13,257 bases of DNA from JAFDWI01 sp964449375 (GCA_964449375.1 CAYVAS010000071.1:1-13257); one strand, 5' to 3'. Counted from the stretch's first letter, positions 5,096 to 12,945 are shown. Program-made: numbers and translations. The notes: generated by a model from the letters alone, not told the origin.

Positions 5096-6202
5096 TCAGC
5101 GCCCGGCCAGGATCACCAGGTCGTCACGGTGCACCACGACCCCGGCGGCGTCACCGGCGAGGTCCGCGGTGCGTCGGCCCGATGCGGCCCGGGCGGCGGC
5201 GGCGTCGACCCGGGCGAGTCCCTTGGCGATGACCGCACCGTCGGGGCCCACGATCTCCACTGCGTCGCCGGCGCCGAAGGTACCGGTCACCTCGGTCACC
5301 CCGGCGGGCAACAGCGAATGGTTGCCGGCGACCAGGGCGCGCACCGCGCCGGCGTCGACGCTCAGGGTGCCCCGGCGGGGTCGGGCGAACGCGATCCACA
5401 GTTTGCGGGCCGACAGGGTGACCTCGCCGGGAGAGACGAAGGTGCCGGTGCCGGGCACGCCGGCCACGGCGTCGACGAGCACGTCGGGTCGGGAGGCGGC
5501 GGCGATCACCGCTCGGACTCCGGAATACGCGGCGATGCGGGTGGCGGCCAGCTTGGAGGCCATGCCGCCCGAGCCGCGCACGCTGCCCGCACCGCCCACC
5601 TTGGCGTTCAGGTCGTGGTCCGAGGCGCTGACCGCTTCGATGAGGGTGGCTTCGGCGTCCAGGCGGGGGTCTGCGGTGAACAGCCCGGCGGTGTCGGTGA
5701 GCAGCACCAGGGTGTCGGCTCGGATCAGGTGGGCGACCAGCGCGGCGAGGCGGTCGTTGTCGCCGAAGCGGATCTCGTCATCGGCGATCGCGTCGTTCTC
5801 GTTGATGATGGGCACCACCCCGAGCGAGATCAGCCGTTGCAGGGTGCCCCGGGCGGTGAGGTACTGGTCGCGCACCCCGAAGTCCAGGGGGGTGAGCAGC
5901 ACCTGGCCGGCGACCAGGCCCCGGTCGGCCAGGGCACGTTCATAGGTGGCCATCAGGCGGGTCTGGCCGACGGTGGACAGCGCCTGGAGGGTGACCGGGT
6001 CGTCGGGTCGTTGGTCGCCGCCCATGCCGAGCGCGGTGAGGCCGGCGGTGATCGCGCCGGAGGTGACGACCACCACGGTGTGGCCGGCGGCGCGCAGGTC
6101 GGCGACCCCGGCGCAGAAGGTGGCGATCGCGTCGACGTCGACGGCGCCTTCGGGGGTGGTGATCGACGAGGTGCCGATCTTGGCGACCACGACCTGGGTC
6201 AT
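5096..6202 (-). CDS. proB: Glutamate 5-kinase (proline synthesis)
   Basis: ProB phosphorylates glutamate with ATP to gamma-glutamyl phosphate, the first and usually feedback-controlled step of proline synthesis; ProA uses the product. Seen in the 368-aa protein: the N-terminal amino-acid-kinase motif VVAKIGTSS (residues 5-13), VVTSGAITAGL (46-55), the substrate-site region PIINENDAIADDEIRFGDND (131-150), the nucleotide-binding LLTDTAGLFTADP (167-179) and GSGGMASKL (210-218). A C-terminal PUA domain follows from about residue 275. Its ATG overlaps the obg stop by 4 nt (ATGA), so the two are translationally coupled and transcribed from the obg promoter. Length and motifs are normal for the two-domain enzyme. 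Confidence 0.97.
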   Translation of the reverse strand: MTQVVVAKIGTSSITTPEGAVDVDAIATFCAGVADLRAAGHTVVVVTSGAITAGLTALGMGGDQRPDDPVTLQALSTVGQTRLMATYERALADRGLVAGQVLLTPLDFGVRDQYLTARGTLQRLISLGVVPIINENDAIADDEIRFGDNDRLAALVAHLIRADTLVLLTDTAGLFTADPRLDAEATLIEAVSASDHDLNAKVGGAGSVRGSGGMASKLAATRIAAYSGVRAVIAAASRPDVLVDAVAGVPGTGTFVSPGEVTLSARKLWIAFARPRRGTLSVDAGAVRALVAGNHSLLPAGVTEVTGTFGAGDAVEIVGPDGAVIAKGLARVDAAAARAASGRRTADLAGDAAGVVVHRDDLVILAGR

Positions 6203-7572
6203 GCGTCGTCCTCGAGGTAGTCGAAGGCGAAGTCGTCGATGATCACGGTGTCGCCGTGTTTGGCGCCGCTGCGGCGCAGCGCGCGGTCGACGCCGAGGCC
6301 GCGCAGGCGGTCCTGGATGTAGGCCACGGCGTCGGGCGCGGAGCGGTTCACGAGCGCGACGGCGCGGGCGGCGCTGCGGCCGGTGACCTGCCAGGTGTGG
6401 TCGTCGACGCGTTCCACGCCGACATCTTCGATCAGGGGGCGGTGGACGATGAAGCCCTGGTCGCCGGTGACGAAGTGGGCGGTCCGGTCGGCGTCGACGA
6501 GCGCGGCGAGACGGCCGACCAGGCGGTCGAGGCCCTCGCCGGTGACCGAGGAGATCACCAGCGGTTCGCCGTTGTCGTCGCCGTGACGTGTGGCGTCGAC
6601 ACGGGCCTCGTCCTGGTCGTCGACACCCGCGCCCGGGCGGGCGTCCCGCGCGGCTTTGGCGGTGTCGTGGTCGGTCACGAGCCGTGCCAGGTGGTCGTGG
6701 GCGGCGTCGTCGGCGAGGTCACCGCGGCTGCCCACCACGATCCGGGGTCGCTCCAGCAGCTCGGGCCGGAACGCCTCGAGTTCGGTGAGCAACACCTGCA
6801 GTTGCTCCTCGGGCGGCGCGGCGGCGGTGGGGGCCAGGTCGATGAGGATGCACAGCACCCGGGCCCGTTCGATGTGGCGCAGAAAGTCGATGCCCAGGCC
6901 TCTGCCGCCGGCGGCGCCTTCGATGAGGCCGGGGATGTCGGCGACCACGAAGTCCCAGTCGTCGCCGCGCACCACGCCCAGGTTGGGCACCAGCGTGGTG
7001 AAGGGGTAGTCGGCGATGCGGGGTTTGGCGGCGGAGATCTTGGAGATGAGCGTGGACTTGCCCACGTTGGGAAGGCCCACCAGGGCCACGTCGGCGAGCA
7101 GTTTGAGTTCCAGGTTCAGCCAGCGTTCCTCGCCGGGTTCGCCGAGCTCGGCGAAGCTGGGGGCGCGGCGTTTGTTGGCGAGGAACCGGGTGTTACCCCG
7201 GCCGCCTTCGCCGCCCCGGGCGCAGCGCCAGCGCAGGTCGGGTTGGGCCATGTCGACGAGGACTTCTCCGTCACGGTCGGTGACCACGGTGCCCACGGGC
7301 ACGGGTACCTCCACGTCGGCGCCGCCACGGCCGTGCTGCTTCTTGCCGCGGCCCGCGGCGCCGTCGCCGGCCCGCCGGTGGGGGTGGTCGGCGAAGGCGA
7401 TCAAGGACGACACGTTGGTGTCGGCGACCAGCCAGACGTCGCCGCCGTCGCCGCCGTCGCCGCCGTCGGGGCCGCCGCGGGGCACATGGGCTTCACGGCG
7501 GAACGACACGCAGCCGTTGCCGCCGTCGCCGGCCTTGGCGTGCAGCTGGGCGCGATCGGTGAACCCGGACAT
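6199..7572 (-). CDS. obg: Obg GTPase (ribosome assembly)
   Basis: Obg (CgtA) is an essential GTPase that binds the 50S subunit during late assembly. The 457-aa protein has the glycine-rich Obg domain (1-~158, with GGPDGGDGGDGGDV at 33-46), a G domain and the C-terminal OCT domain (~370-455). In the G domain are G1 GLPNVGKS (166-173), the switch I region FTTLVPN (191-197), G3 DIPG (212-215) and G5 SSVTGEG (341-347). The G4 position, normally NKxD, reads SRGD (282-285) in RIVVGSRGDLAD. The G4-G5 interval (~286-340) is also longer than usual and polar. Start ATG 7572 gives the normal family N-terminus MSGFTDRAQLHAKAGDGGNG. proB follows with a 4-nt overlap. In many bacteria obg directly follows rpmA; here the Tad genes and dgt intervene. 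Confidence 0.97.
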   Translation of the reverse strand: MSGFTDRAQLHAKAGDGGNGCVSFRREAHVPRGGPDGGDGGDGGDVWLVADTNVSSLIAFADHPHRRAGDGAAGRGKKQHGRGGADVEVPVPVGTVVTDRDGEVLVDMAQPDLRWRCARGGEGGRGNTRFLANKRRAPSFAELGEPGEERWLNLELKLLADVALVGLPNVGKSTLISKISAAKPRIADYPFTTLVPNLGVVRGDDWDFVVADIPGLIEGAAGGRGLGIDFLRHIERARVLCILIDLAPTAAAPPEEQLQVLLTELEAFRPELLERPRIVVGSRGDLADDAAHDHLARLVTDHDTAKAARDARPGAGVDDQDEARVDATRHGDDNGEPLVISSVTGEGLDRLVGRLAALVDADRTAHFVTGDQGFIVHRPLIEDVGVERVDDHTWQVTGRSAARAVALVNRSAPDAVAYIQDRLRGLGVDRALRRSGAKHGDTVIIDDFAFDYLEDDA

Positions 7573-7581
7573 GGGGCTCTG

Positions 7582-7587
7582 ATCCTA
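7582..7587 (-). promoter_or_regulatory. -10 box of the obg-proB operon
   Basis: On the minus strand TAGGAT, a good TANNNT match, ends 9 nt before the obg ATG at 7572. The leader would be absent or only a few nucleotides long. No Shine-Dalgarno sequence precedes obg. This fits obg having its own promoter after separation from rpmA. Confidence 0.45.
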
Positions 7588-7665
7588 CGGGGCGCCGGCG
7601 CGCCCTGACCGCGTCGGCCCGCAGCGTAGCCATGCGCGGGGCGCAGCGCCCTCGTGGGATCGGCG

Positions 7666-9747
7666 TCAGCGGACCAGGCGCACCGGGTCGTTGATGATGC
7701 CCGCGCTCCAGGTGGTGTAGTCGCCGAGCTGACCGCTGCCCACGTAGTAGCTGATCTGCCACCAGCAGCTTCCACCGGTGGTCGTGGGGTCCTCGACCGT
7801 GGGGTCGCACTTGGTCCAGAAGTCGTCACCCTCGGGGCCGTAGCTGCTGGGCAGGTCGATGCGGAAGCGCAACCAGCGGTCGTTGTAGGTGTTGGTGCTG
7901 CTCGTGGTGGTCTGCACCGTGCAGGTGTCGGGGTAGGTTCCGCCGGGTCCGTTACTCAGCCCGACCGGGTTCCAGTTGCTGCTGCCGTAGTTGCGGTAGT
8001 GGACCGTGCAGTTGGACGCGGGGATCATCACCCCTTCGGTTCCGGTCGCATCCGGGCCACGGATCGACACCCAGCTGCTGCCGGCACCGTCACCCGGGTC
8101 GAACAGCAGGATCTCCAGGGTCTTGCCCGCGTACATCGGGGTCACGTCGGCCAGATAGAACTGGGTCGGCTGGCCGGAGTCGATGCCGTTGTACATCTCC
8201 ATGTCGCCGAACGCGGAGAGCCGGGGCTGGGTGCCGGTGCCGTAACAGGCCACATCGCCCTTGGCCAGGTACTCCAGACACTCGGCGGGGTAGGTTCCCG
8301 CCACGGCCCGGACCGCGTAGCCGGTGACGCCTCGGCCCTGGCTGGTGGGTTGCCCGAACCCGCTCTCGGAGGTCGACTGGATCTGGACGTAGTACCGGTC
8401 TCCCGGCGAGGGGCTGGCGATGTTGCAGATCTCGGCCCATCTGAGGTCGTAGGCCGCGTTGCTGGTGCCGGTCACCCAGCCCGTGTCGCACCCGGCGATC
8501 GGGCTGATCGCCGACATGTCGAACTTGAGCGGGCCCGCCTTGTACAGGCGCATCCGCACCGGCGTCCCGACGTTGGAACCGCTGGTGTCACCCATGGGGC
8601 TGCGACAACCCAGGATGCAGTTGTAGGTGAGGTCCCAGGCCTGGAAGCTGATGTCACCGGCCACACCGGACTCGGGAACGTCGACGCTGTACCAGTAACC
8701 CGTGGATCGGTATTCGGAGCCGGCGTTCGAGAACGCGTCACCGTTGGCGTGGCCGTAGTTGTAGGACTCGATCGCCGCCCACATGTTGGGAGACTTCTGG
8801 GACGGGATCGGGCTGTCATCGGCGTCGCCGTACGTACAATCGCGCCCTGCATCGTAGTTGCTGCCACCGCTACGGTCGCGGTATCGCCACCCCCTGGGGA
8901 ATGGGCCGCTTCCATCGCGATACCAGTACACGTTGGGGTGGCCGGGAACGTTGCACCCGGAGCCGGATGGTTCGGCGGGAACGGCCGGTGCCGATGTTCC
9001 ACATACCGGGTGGCTGCCCCCCAGGTTGTTGTCCGGCCAGACCCAGTAATACCAGTTCGCGGAGTTGGAATTGTTGCGGTTGTCCCAGAATCCCTTGGTG
9101 ACACCACCCTCGTTGACCCAACAGTAGCGGCCCCAACCGAAGGCGCTCCTCGGTGGTGGTGCTCCGTACGCGTTGTCCGGCGCGGGGCCGAACCCTATGA
9201 GTGACTCATGGTTCCCCCCGAAGTAGTTCAGCGGGCTCCCCAGCTGCAGCGGCGCGTTGTACTGCGCGGTGGCACAGCGGGTCATCTTGGTCGGTTTGGT
9301 GAACACCGCCCCGAAGAACTGGGTCACCTCGTTGTCGGTGACGCACACCTTGAACGAGGTGATGCCGGTCTCGCCGGTGTCCATGGTCACGCTCATGTTG
9401 CCCGATCCGTCGACGACCCCGTTGCGGGCCAGTACGGGAGTCGCGTCGGTCTTGGCCTTGCCGAGGTCCGGCATCCACACCACGCCGGCGAGCGAGGCCG
9501 CGTCCGCGGTGCGCTGCAGCTCGGTGGCCCGGCTGTACCAGGAGGACACGTCGATCGCCAACGCCGTGAAGATCATCATGGGGATCAGCAGCAGGCCGAA
9601 CATGATCGCCATCATCCCGTCATCCGCGCCGTGGCCCCGGGACTCGACCCAGGCTCGCCAACGTCCGGTGAGGGTTCGCTCGGCGCCGGGGGTGTCGACC
9701 CCTCGGCCGCCAGGGTTGGGTCGTCGTTCGGGGTTCGTGCTCATCAT
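7666..9747 (-). CDS. TadG-like pilus-assembly protein with large Cys-rich ectodomain
   Basis: This ~693-aa protein is the last gene of a three-gene Tad-like operon. An N-terminal cytoplasmic tail (1-~43) is followed by a membrane helix (~45-66, MMAIMFGLLLIPMMIFTALA) and the TadG N-terminal pattern DVSSWYSRATELQRTADAAS (66-85). The remaining ~600 residues are predicted outside the membrane, rich in Tyr, Gly, Ser, Asn and Trp, with 16 cysteines, an even number that suggests disulfides. LGSPLNYFGGN (169-179) marks the start of the large part. I recognise no enzymatic motif; an adhesive or structural surface role is inferred. The gene is AT-richer than its neighbours. ATG 9747 overlaps the upstream stop by 4 nt; the next codon, ATG 9744, has better spacing (5 nt) from GGAGGA and may be the true start. 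Confidence 0.85.
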   Translation of the reverse strand: MMSTNPERRPNPGGRGVDTPGAERTLTGRWRAWVESRGHGADDGMMAIMFGLLLIPMMIFTALAIDVSSWYSRATELQRTADAASLAGVVWMPDLGKAKTDATPVLARNGVVDGSGNMSVTMDTGETGITSFKVCVTDNEVTQFFGAVFTKPTKMTRCATAQYNAPLQLGSPLNYFGGNHESLIGFGPAPDNAYGAPPPRSAFGWGRYCWVNEGGVTKGFWDNRNNSNSANWYYWVWPDNNLGGSHPVCGTSAPAVPAEPSGSGCNVPGHPNVYWYRDGSGPFPRGWRYRDRSGGSNYDAGRDCTYGDADDSPIPSQKSPNMWAAIESYNYGHANGDAFSNAGSEYRSTGYWYSVDVPESGVAGDISFQAWDLTYNCILGCRSPMGDTSGSNVGTPVRMRLYKAGPLKFDMSAISPIAGCDTGWVTGTSNAAYDLRWAEICNIASPSPGDRYYVQIQSTSESGFGQPTSQGRGVTGYAVRAVAGTYPAECLEYLAKGDVACYGTGTQPRLSAFGDMEMYNGIDSGQPTQFYLADVTPMYAGKTLEILLFDPGDGAGSSWVSIRGPDATGTEGVMIPASNCTVHYRNYGSSNWNPVGLSNGPGGTYPDTCTVQTTTSSTNTYNDRWLRFRIDLPSSYGPEGDDFWTKCDPTVEDPTTTGGSCWWQISYYVGSGQLGDYTTWSAGIINDPVRLVR

Positions 9748-10445
9748 GCTCCTCCGAAGGCTGGCTCGAGTCGGAACACCGCGGTGCGGGACACCGATTG
9801 CTCACCGAATCCGAAGTTGGTCGAGCTGGGCTTCTTCATCTCCAGATACACGCCGAGGGTGTCGAACTCGCCCTTGTCCAGGCTGTGGCTGCGCGTCGCC
9901 GGACACCAGCGGGAATCCAGGTCACTGGAGTTGCAGCCGGTGCCCGCCGAGTTGACCCACGGTCCGTCGTCCTCGGGGTTGGCCAGTACGTACTCGATCT
10001 GACCCACGCCGTAGACGTTGCAACGGCTTTCGATTCCCAGTCGGGTCCCGGGATCGGTCGAATCACCGCTGGTGTTCTTGAGGTTCATGCAGACGCTGGG
10101 AACCTGGCCGTCACTGCCGAGCACTCTGAACACGATGACCTTCTCGACGTGCTCGAGCTGCTCTGCGGTCAACGAGGTACCGATCGACTGCAGGATGAAC
10201 TTGTCGGCGGTCTGGTAGGCCCGGGCACTCGAGCCGGTCCGGGCCGCGTCGCGCACCGCCGCGTTGGCGTCGTTGGCCCACTTCCAACCCAGTCCGTACT
10301 CCACGATTCCCATCGCCAGCAGGGTGAAGATCGGCACGAGGAGCGCGAACTCCACGAACACGGCGCCACGCTCGCCCCGCCGGCGTCGCCGGCGCCCGTG
10401 ACGAACCGCAGCGGTCGGGCGATCGGCGTGGACCTCGCCGCTCAC
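9744..10445 (-). CDS. TadE-like pseudopilin, second gene of the operon
   Basis: This 233-aa protein has an Arg-rich cytoplasmic tail (to ~26), then ERGAVFVEFALLVPIFTLLA with one membrane helix. The motif G27-AVFV-E32 has the G|xxxxE spacing of type IV prepilin peptidase sites, as in TadE/TadF pseudopilins. The outer part has four cysteines and ends with GVYLEMKKPSSTNFGFGEQS and VFRLEP, which parallels the end of the preceding gene product (VGLWIKVRHDYYTGFFGES, VQIEP), so the two are paralogues. It starts at GTG 10445, overlapping the upstream stop by 4 nt (GTGA), with GAGG 8 nt upstream. Known role of the family: assembly of Flp/Tad pili; the actual substrate here is unknown. No TadA/B/C motor genes are in the window. 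Confidence 0.85.
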   Translation of the reverse strand: MSGEVHADRPTAAVRHGRRRRRRGERGAVFVEFALLVPIFTLLAMGIVEYGLGWKWANDANAAVRDAARTGSSARAYQTADKFILQSIGTSLTAEQLEHVEKVIVFRVLGSDGQVPSVCMNLKNTSGDSTDPGTRLGIESRCNVYGVGQIEYVLANPEDDGPWVNSAGTGCNSSDLDSRWCPATRSHSLDKGEFDTLGVYLEMKKPSSTNFGFGEQSVSRTAVFRLEPAFGGA

Positions 10446-11227
10446 TTGTCGTACCTCTGGGGCTCGATCTGCACGATGGTCTTGGAGGTGACCGTCACAC
10501 TCTCACCGAAGAAGCCCGTGTAGTAGTCGTGACGCACCTTGATCCAAAGTCCCACCATGTCGGTGGGCTGGCACTCGGGCAACGACGGGTTCGGGCCGCA
10601 CGCCGGGTTGTTCGGATTCTTGGTCATGATCCGGCGATCCCCGGGCGGCCACCCCGAATCCAGGCGGTTCGCCTCGGTGCATCCGTTCTCCTCCGACGCT
10701 CCCGAGCCGTAGCCGAAGTGACAGTCCGCGTAATCCGGGCTCATCGTCGCCGTGGGATCCTCTTCGGTGGTGAGGGGCAACGACGCCTTGCCGTAGGCTC
10801 CGCCGGGCTGGTTGGGGTTCACGTAGTGGTTGCAGTTGCTGGCGTCGTTGCAGGTCTCGGGCGGTTCGTCGTCCTTGCCGGCGGCCTTCCAGATCTTGAT
10901 CTCCTCGACCACGTCGTTGCTGGCGACCAGCCCTGCGCCCTCCATGTTCATGCGGTCCAGGATGTTGGCGTCGGCCATGGGGTCGTCACCGGAAACGGTG
11001 GCCATCCGGGCGCCGGCCTTCACCGCGGCATTGGCCCCGGTCGCGGCGCCGATGTAACCGGAGAACTCGAACAGGCCGAAGAGCAGGAGCACGAACACCG
11101 GCATCACCAGCGCCGCTTCGGCCATGGTGGCGCCGCGGTCGTCCCGACGGCGGCCCAGGCACACGCTTCGCGCGCGCCCGGCGCGGGAGGTCGGGGGCAC
11201 GTCAGCCATGCTGGTTCTATCGGCCAT
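10442..11227 (-). CDS. TadE-like pseudopilin, first gene of the operon
   Basis: This 261-aa protein starts MADRTSMADV, carries a basic tail, then DDRGATMAEAALVMPVFVLL with one membrane helix. G32-ATMA-E37 is a second G|xxxxE prepilin-peptidase-like site. Six of its seven cysteines lie in the outer domain (e.g. ETCNDASNCNHY, PACGPN, PECQPT). Its C-terminus parallels the next gene. The frame is open further upstream (to 11314), but ATG 11227 is chosen because AAGGGGG lies 4 nt upstream and the extra residues are unlike a signal or tail of the family. ATG 11209 is a weaker alternative without a ribosome binding site. The three genes overlap by 4 nt each and form one translational unit. Confidence 0.83.
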   Translation of the reverse strand: MADRTSMADVPPTSRAGRARSVCLGRRRDDRGATMAEAALVMPVFVLLLFGLFEFSGYIGAATGANAAVKAGARMATVSGDDPMADANILDRMNMEGAGLVASNDVVEEIKIWKAAGKDDEPPETCNDASNCNHYVNPNQPGGAYGKASLPLTTEEDPTATMSPDYADCHFGYGSGASEENGCTEANRLDSGWPPGDRRIMTKNPNNPACGPNPSLPECQPTDMVGLWIKVRHDYYTGFFGESVTVTSKTIVQIEPQRYDK

Positions 11228-11231
11228 TCGA

Positions 11232-11240
11232 CCCCCTTCC
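11232..11240 (-). promoter_or_regulatory. Ribosome binding site of the Tad-like operon
   Basis: GGAAGGGGG on the minus strand ends 4 nt before ATG 11227. It supports the chosen start of the first TadE-like gene and shows that this operon uses a leadered mRNA, unlike its leaderless neighbours. Confidence 0.5.
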
Positions 11241-11270
11241 TGAAGCCCTACTAGGCCGGACGATCCGGGT

Positions 11271-11276
11271 ACTTTA
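11271..11276 (-). promoter_or_regulatory. Possible -10 box of the Tad-like operon
   Basis: TAAAGT on the minus strand fits TANNNT well and would give a leader of roughly 35-40 nt containing the ribosome binding site. No -35 hexamer is evident. Confidence 0.4.
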
Positions 11277-11379
11277 GCCCATGTCGCCACCCAGCGCCCC
11301 ACGGTCGCACGCATCGTGGCCGGCCCTGGTGGCGGGGACGCCGCGCCGCGGTGTCCTGGGCGTTGTCACACCTGCTGGG

Positions 11380-11385
11380 TACGCT
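11380..11385 (+). promoter_or_regulatory. -10 box of dgt (leaderless layout)
   Basis: TACGCT matches TANNNT and ends 7 nt before ATG 11393. It decides between that ATG and the in-frame GTG at 11351. TTGTCA at 11363-11368 is only 11 nt upstream, too close for a normal -35. Confidence 0.5.
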
Positions 11386-11392
11386 CCGTGAC

Positions 11393-12613
11393 ATGGCTTT
11401 TCCCTTCCTTGCTCTCGAATCGGACCGCTCCGCCGACCGGGCTGCGCCGGTGGTCGCGCACGCGCCGATCCGGGTCGGCGAACCGGGCGGCGCCGCGGTC
11501 GGTCGGGCCGAACGTGAAGCGCGTGAGGACCTGCTGCTTGCCCCGGGCGCCACGCGCTCCCGGGGCGCGGGCGACCGCGCCGTGGCCGAGGAGCCGGACC
11601 CGTACCGCACCTGTTTCGAACGCGACCGGGACCGCATCAAGCACTCGAAGCCGTTCCGGCGCCTCGCCGGCAAGTGCCAGGTGTTCGTCGCGCCCGACAA
11701 CGACCACCTGCGCACCCGGCTCACCCACGCCATCGAGGTCGCCCAGGTCGCGGTGTCCATCGCCCGACCGGTGGGCCTGAACGTGGCGCTCACCGAGGCC
11801 ATCGCGCTGGGCCACGACTGTGGCCACGGCCCGGCCGGACACGCCTCCGAAGGCGCGCTGTCACCCTTCGTCGAGGGCGGCTACCACCACGCCGTCTACG
11901 GCGCCGACGTGGTGCTCGCGCCCCTCAACCTGTGCGCCGAAACCCTCGATGGCATCCGGAACCACTCCTGGAACCGGCCCGCACCCCGCACCCCAGAGGC
12001 CGAGGTGGTCGCCTGGGCCGACCGCATCGCGTACGTCTGCCACGACTTCGAAGACGCCGTGTCCGCCGGCATCGTGACGCTCGACGACCTGCCCGCCGAC
12101 GTGCAGGCCACCCTCGGCCGGGAGCGCCGGGTGCAGCTCGGCACGCTGATCACCGCGATGATCGACGCCATCGCGACGACCGGCAGCGTGGCCTTGGGCA
12201 CCACCGAGGCCGAGGCTCTGGCCGCCTTCCGGGCCTTCAACTACGAACGCATCTACCTGCGCCACGAATCGGTCGCCCAGGCCGACAGTGCCGCCGCGGT
12301 CATCACCGAACTGTGCGCGTACTTCATCGAACACCCCGACCGCATGGGCCGGGACGGGCTGCACGTGCCCGCGGGCACGCTCGAGGCGTCCGCGGCCACC
12401 CGGGACGTGCCCGCGGGCACCGGTCCGGTCCTGAGAGCCNNNNNNNNNNGGGCGACGGGTCCCGTTGTCCCCGCGGGCACGCCCGACGAGTCTGGGGCCG
12501 ACCCGGTCGCCGCCGCGGTGCGTTACGTCAGTGGCATGACCGACCGCTACCTGCTCCAGAGCGCGGTCGAGGAACTCGGGTGGGACCCGGCCAAGCTCCC
12601 CCAGGGAGTCTGA
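11393..12613 (+). CDS. dgt: dGTPase-like HD-domain triphosphohydrolase (contains assembly gap)
   Basis: The dGTPase family hydrolyses dNTPs, classically dGTP, to the nucleoside and triphosphate. Seen: the entry motif PDPYRTCFERDRDRIKHSK, FRRLAGKCQVF, and the metal-binding HD set: His in TRLTH (112), HD in GHDCGHGPAGH (141-142) and Asp in VVAWADRIAYVCHD (210). The end RYVSGMTDRYLLQSAVEELG is typical of the family. ATG 11393 gives about 406 aa with the gap as written; GTG 11351 would add 14 residues but lies upstream of the -10 box. Between HPDRMG and the C-terminal motif sits a low-complexity insert with three VPAGT repeats and a run of 10 N (12440-12449), so the true length there is unknown. 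The frame reads through the N run, though that depends on placeholder length. Confidence 0.93.
   Translation: MAFPFLALESDRSADRAAPVVAHAPIRVGEPGGAAVGRAEREAREDLLLAPGATRSRGAGDRAVAEEPDPYRTCFERDRDRIKHSKPFRRLAGKCQVFVAPDNDHLRTRLTHAIEVAQVAVSIARPVGLNVALTEAIALGHDCGHGPAGHASEGALSPFVEGGYHHAVYGADVVLAPLNLCAETLDGIRNHSWNRPAPRTPEAEVVAWADRIAYVCHDFEDAVSAGIVTLDDLPADVQATLGRERRVQLGTLITAMIDAIATTGSVALGTTEAEALAAFRAFNYERIYLRHESVAQADSAAAVITELCAYFIEHPDRMGRDGLHVPAGTLEASAATRDVPAGTGPVLRAXXXXATGPVVPAGTPDESGADPVAAAVRYVSGMTDRYLLQSAVEELGWDPAKLPQGV
12365..12480 (+). repeat. VPAGT-coding palindromic repeats around the N gap in dgt
   Basis: The 14-bp perfect palindrome GTGCCCGCGGGCAC occurs at 12365-12378 and 12407-12420, 42 nt apart, and with one mismatch at 12467-12480. 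All three encode VPAGT in the dgt frame. The 10-N gap falls between copies 2 and 3, as expected if more copies defeated the assembler. Confidence 0.8.
12440..12449. other. Assembly gap (10 N)
   Basis: Ten undetermined bases interrupt dgt. A round placeholder of 10 N usually marks a gap of unknown size, so coordinates and amino-acid count across this point are nominal. Confidence 0.95.
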
Positions 12614-12685
12614 AGTCGAACGGCCCGGGCCCGGAGGAAGCCGACCCGCGGGGCACCAGTCCCGGCGGCGTCAGCCCTCGGGCAG
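12614..12685. other. Convergent dgt/rpmA intergenic gap
   Basis: This 72-nt gap holds only GC-rich sequence, including the 10-bp palindrome CCGGGCCCGG (12625-12634), which has no loop. No 51-bp palindrome and no convincing terminator with a T-run is present. Confidence 0.4.
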
Positions 12686-12937
12686 TCAGCCCGGCAGGAC
12701 GTCGACGAGCTTGCGGCCCCGACGGGACCCGAACTTCACCTTGCCGGGAGCCAACGCGAACAGCGTGTCGTCGCCGCCACGGCCCACGTTCTCGCCCGGG
12801 TGGATCCGGGTACCGCGCTGGCGCACGATGATCGTGCCGGCGTTCACGGCGGTGCCGTCGAACACCTTGACGCCCAGACGCTGGGCGTTCGAGTCACGGC
12901 CGTTGCGGGTGGAGCCGCCACCTTTGGTCTTTGACAT
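12686..12937 (-). CDS. rpmA: 50S ribosomal protein L27
   Basis: L27 lies at the peptidyl-transferase centre of the 50S subunit. The 83-aa protein MSKTKGGGSTRNGRDSNAQR continues with VNAGTIIVRQRGTRIHPG and DDTLFALAPGKVKF, all family hallmarks. There is no cleavable N-terminal extension like that of Firmicutes. ATG 12937 is preceded at 8 nt by GGAGG (12946-12950). It follows rplU by 37 nt on the same strand and is convergent with dgt across a 72-nt gap. Confidence 0.98.
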   Translation of the reverse strand: MSKTKGGGSTRNGRDSNAQRLGVKVFDGTAVNAGTIIVRQRGTRIHPGENVGRGGDDTLFALAPGKVKFGSRRGRKLVDVLPG

Positions 12938-12945
12938 GGTTGGTT

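Noticed and set aside
7441..7467. Nine-base GCCGCCGTC microsatellite
   Set aside because: It encodes the GGDGGDGGD stretch of the Obg domain, a normal glycine-rich feature of the family.
7639..7651. GGGCGCAGCGCCC hairpin between the Tad-like operon and obg
   Set aside because: Only a 5-bp stem with a 3-nt loop and no T-run; frequent by chance in such GC-rich sequence.
12625..12634. CCGGGCCCGG palindrome as a terminator or operator between dgt and rpmA
   Set aside because: It has no loop and no T-run, and is common by chance at this base composition.
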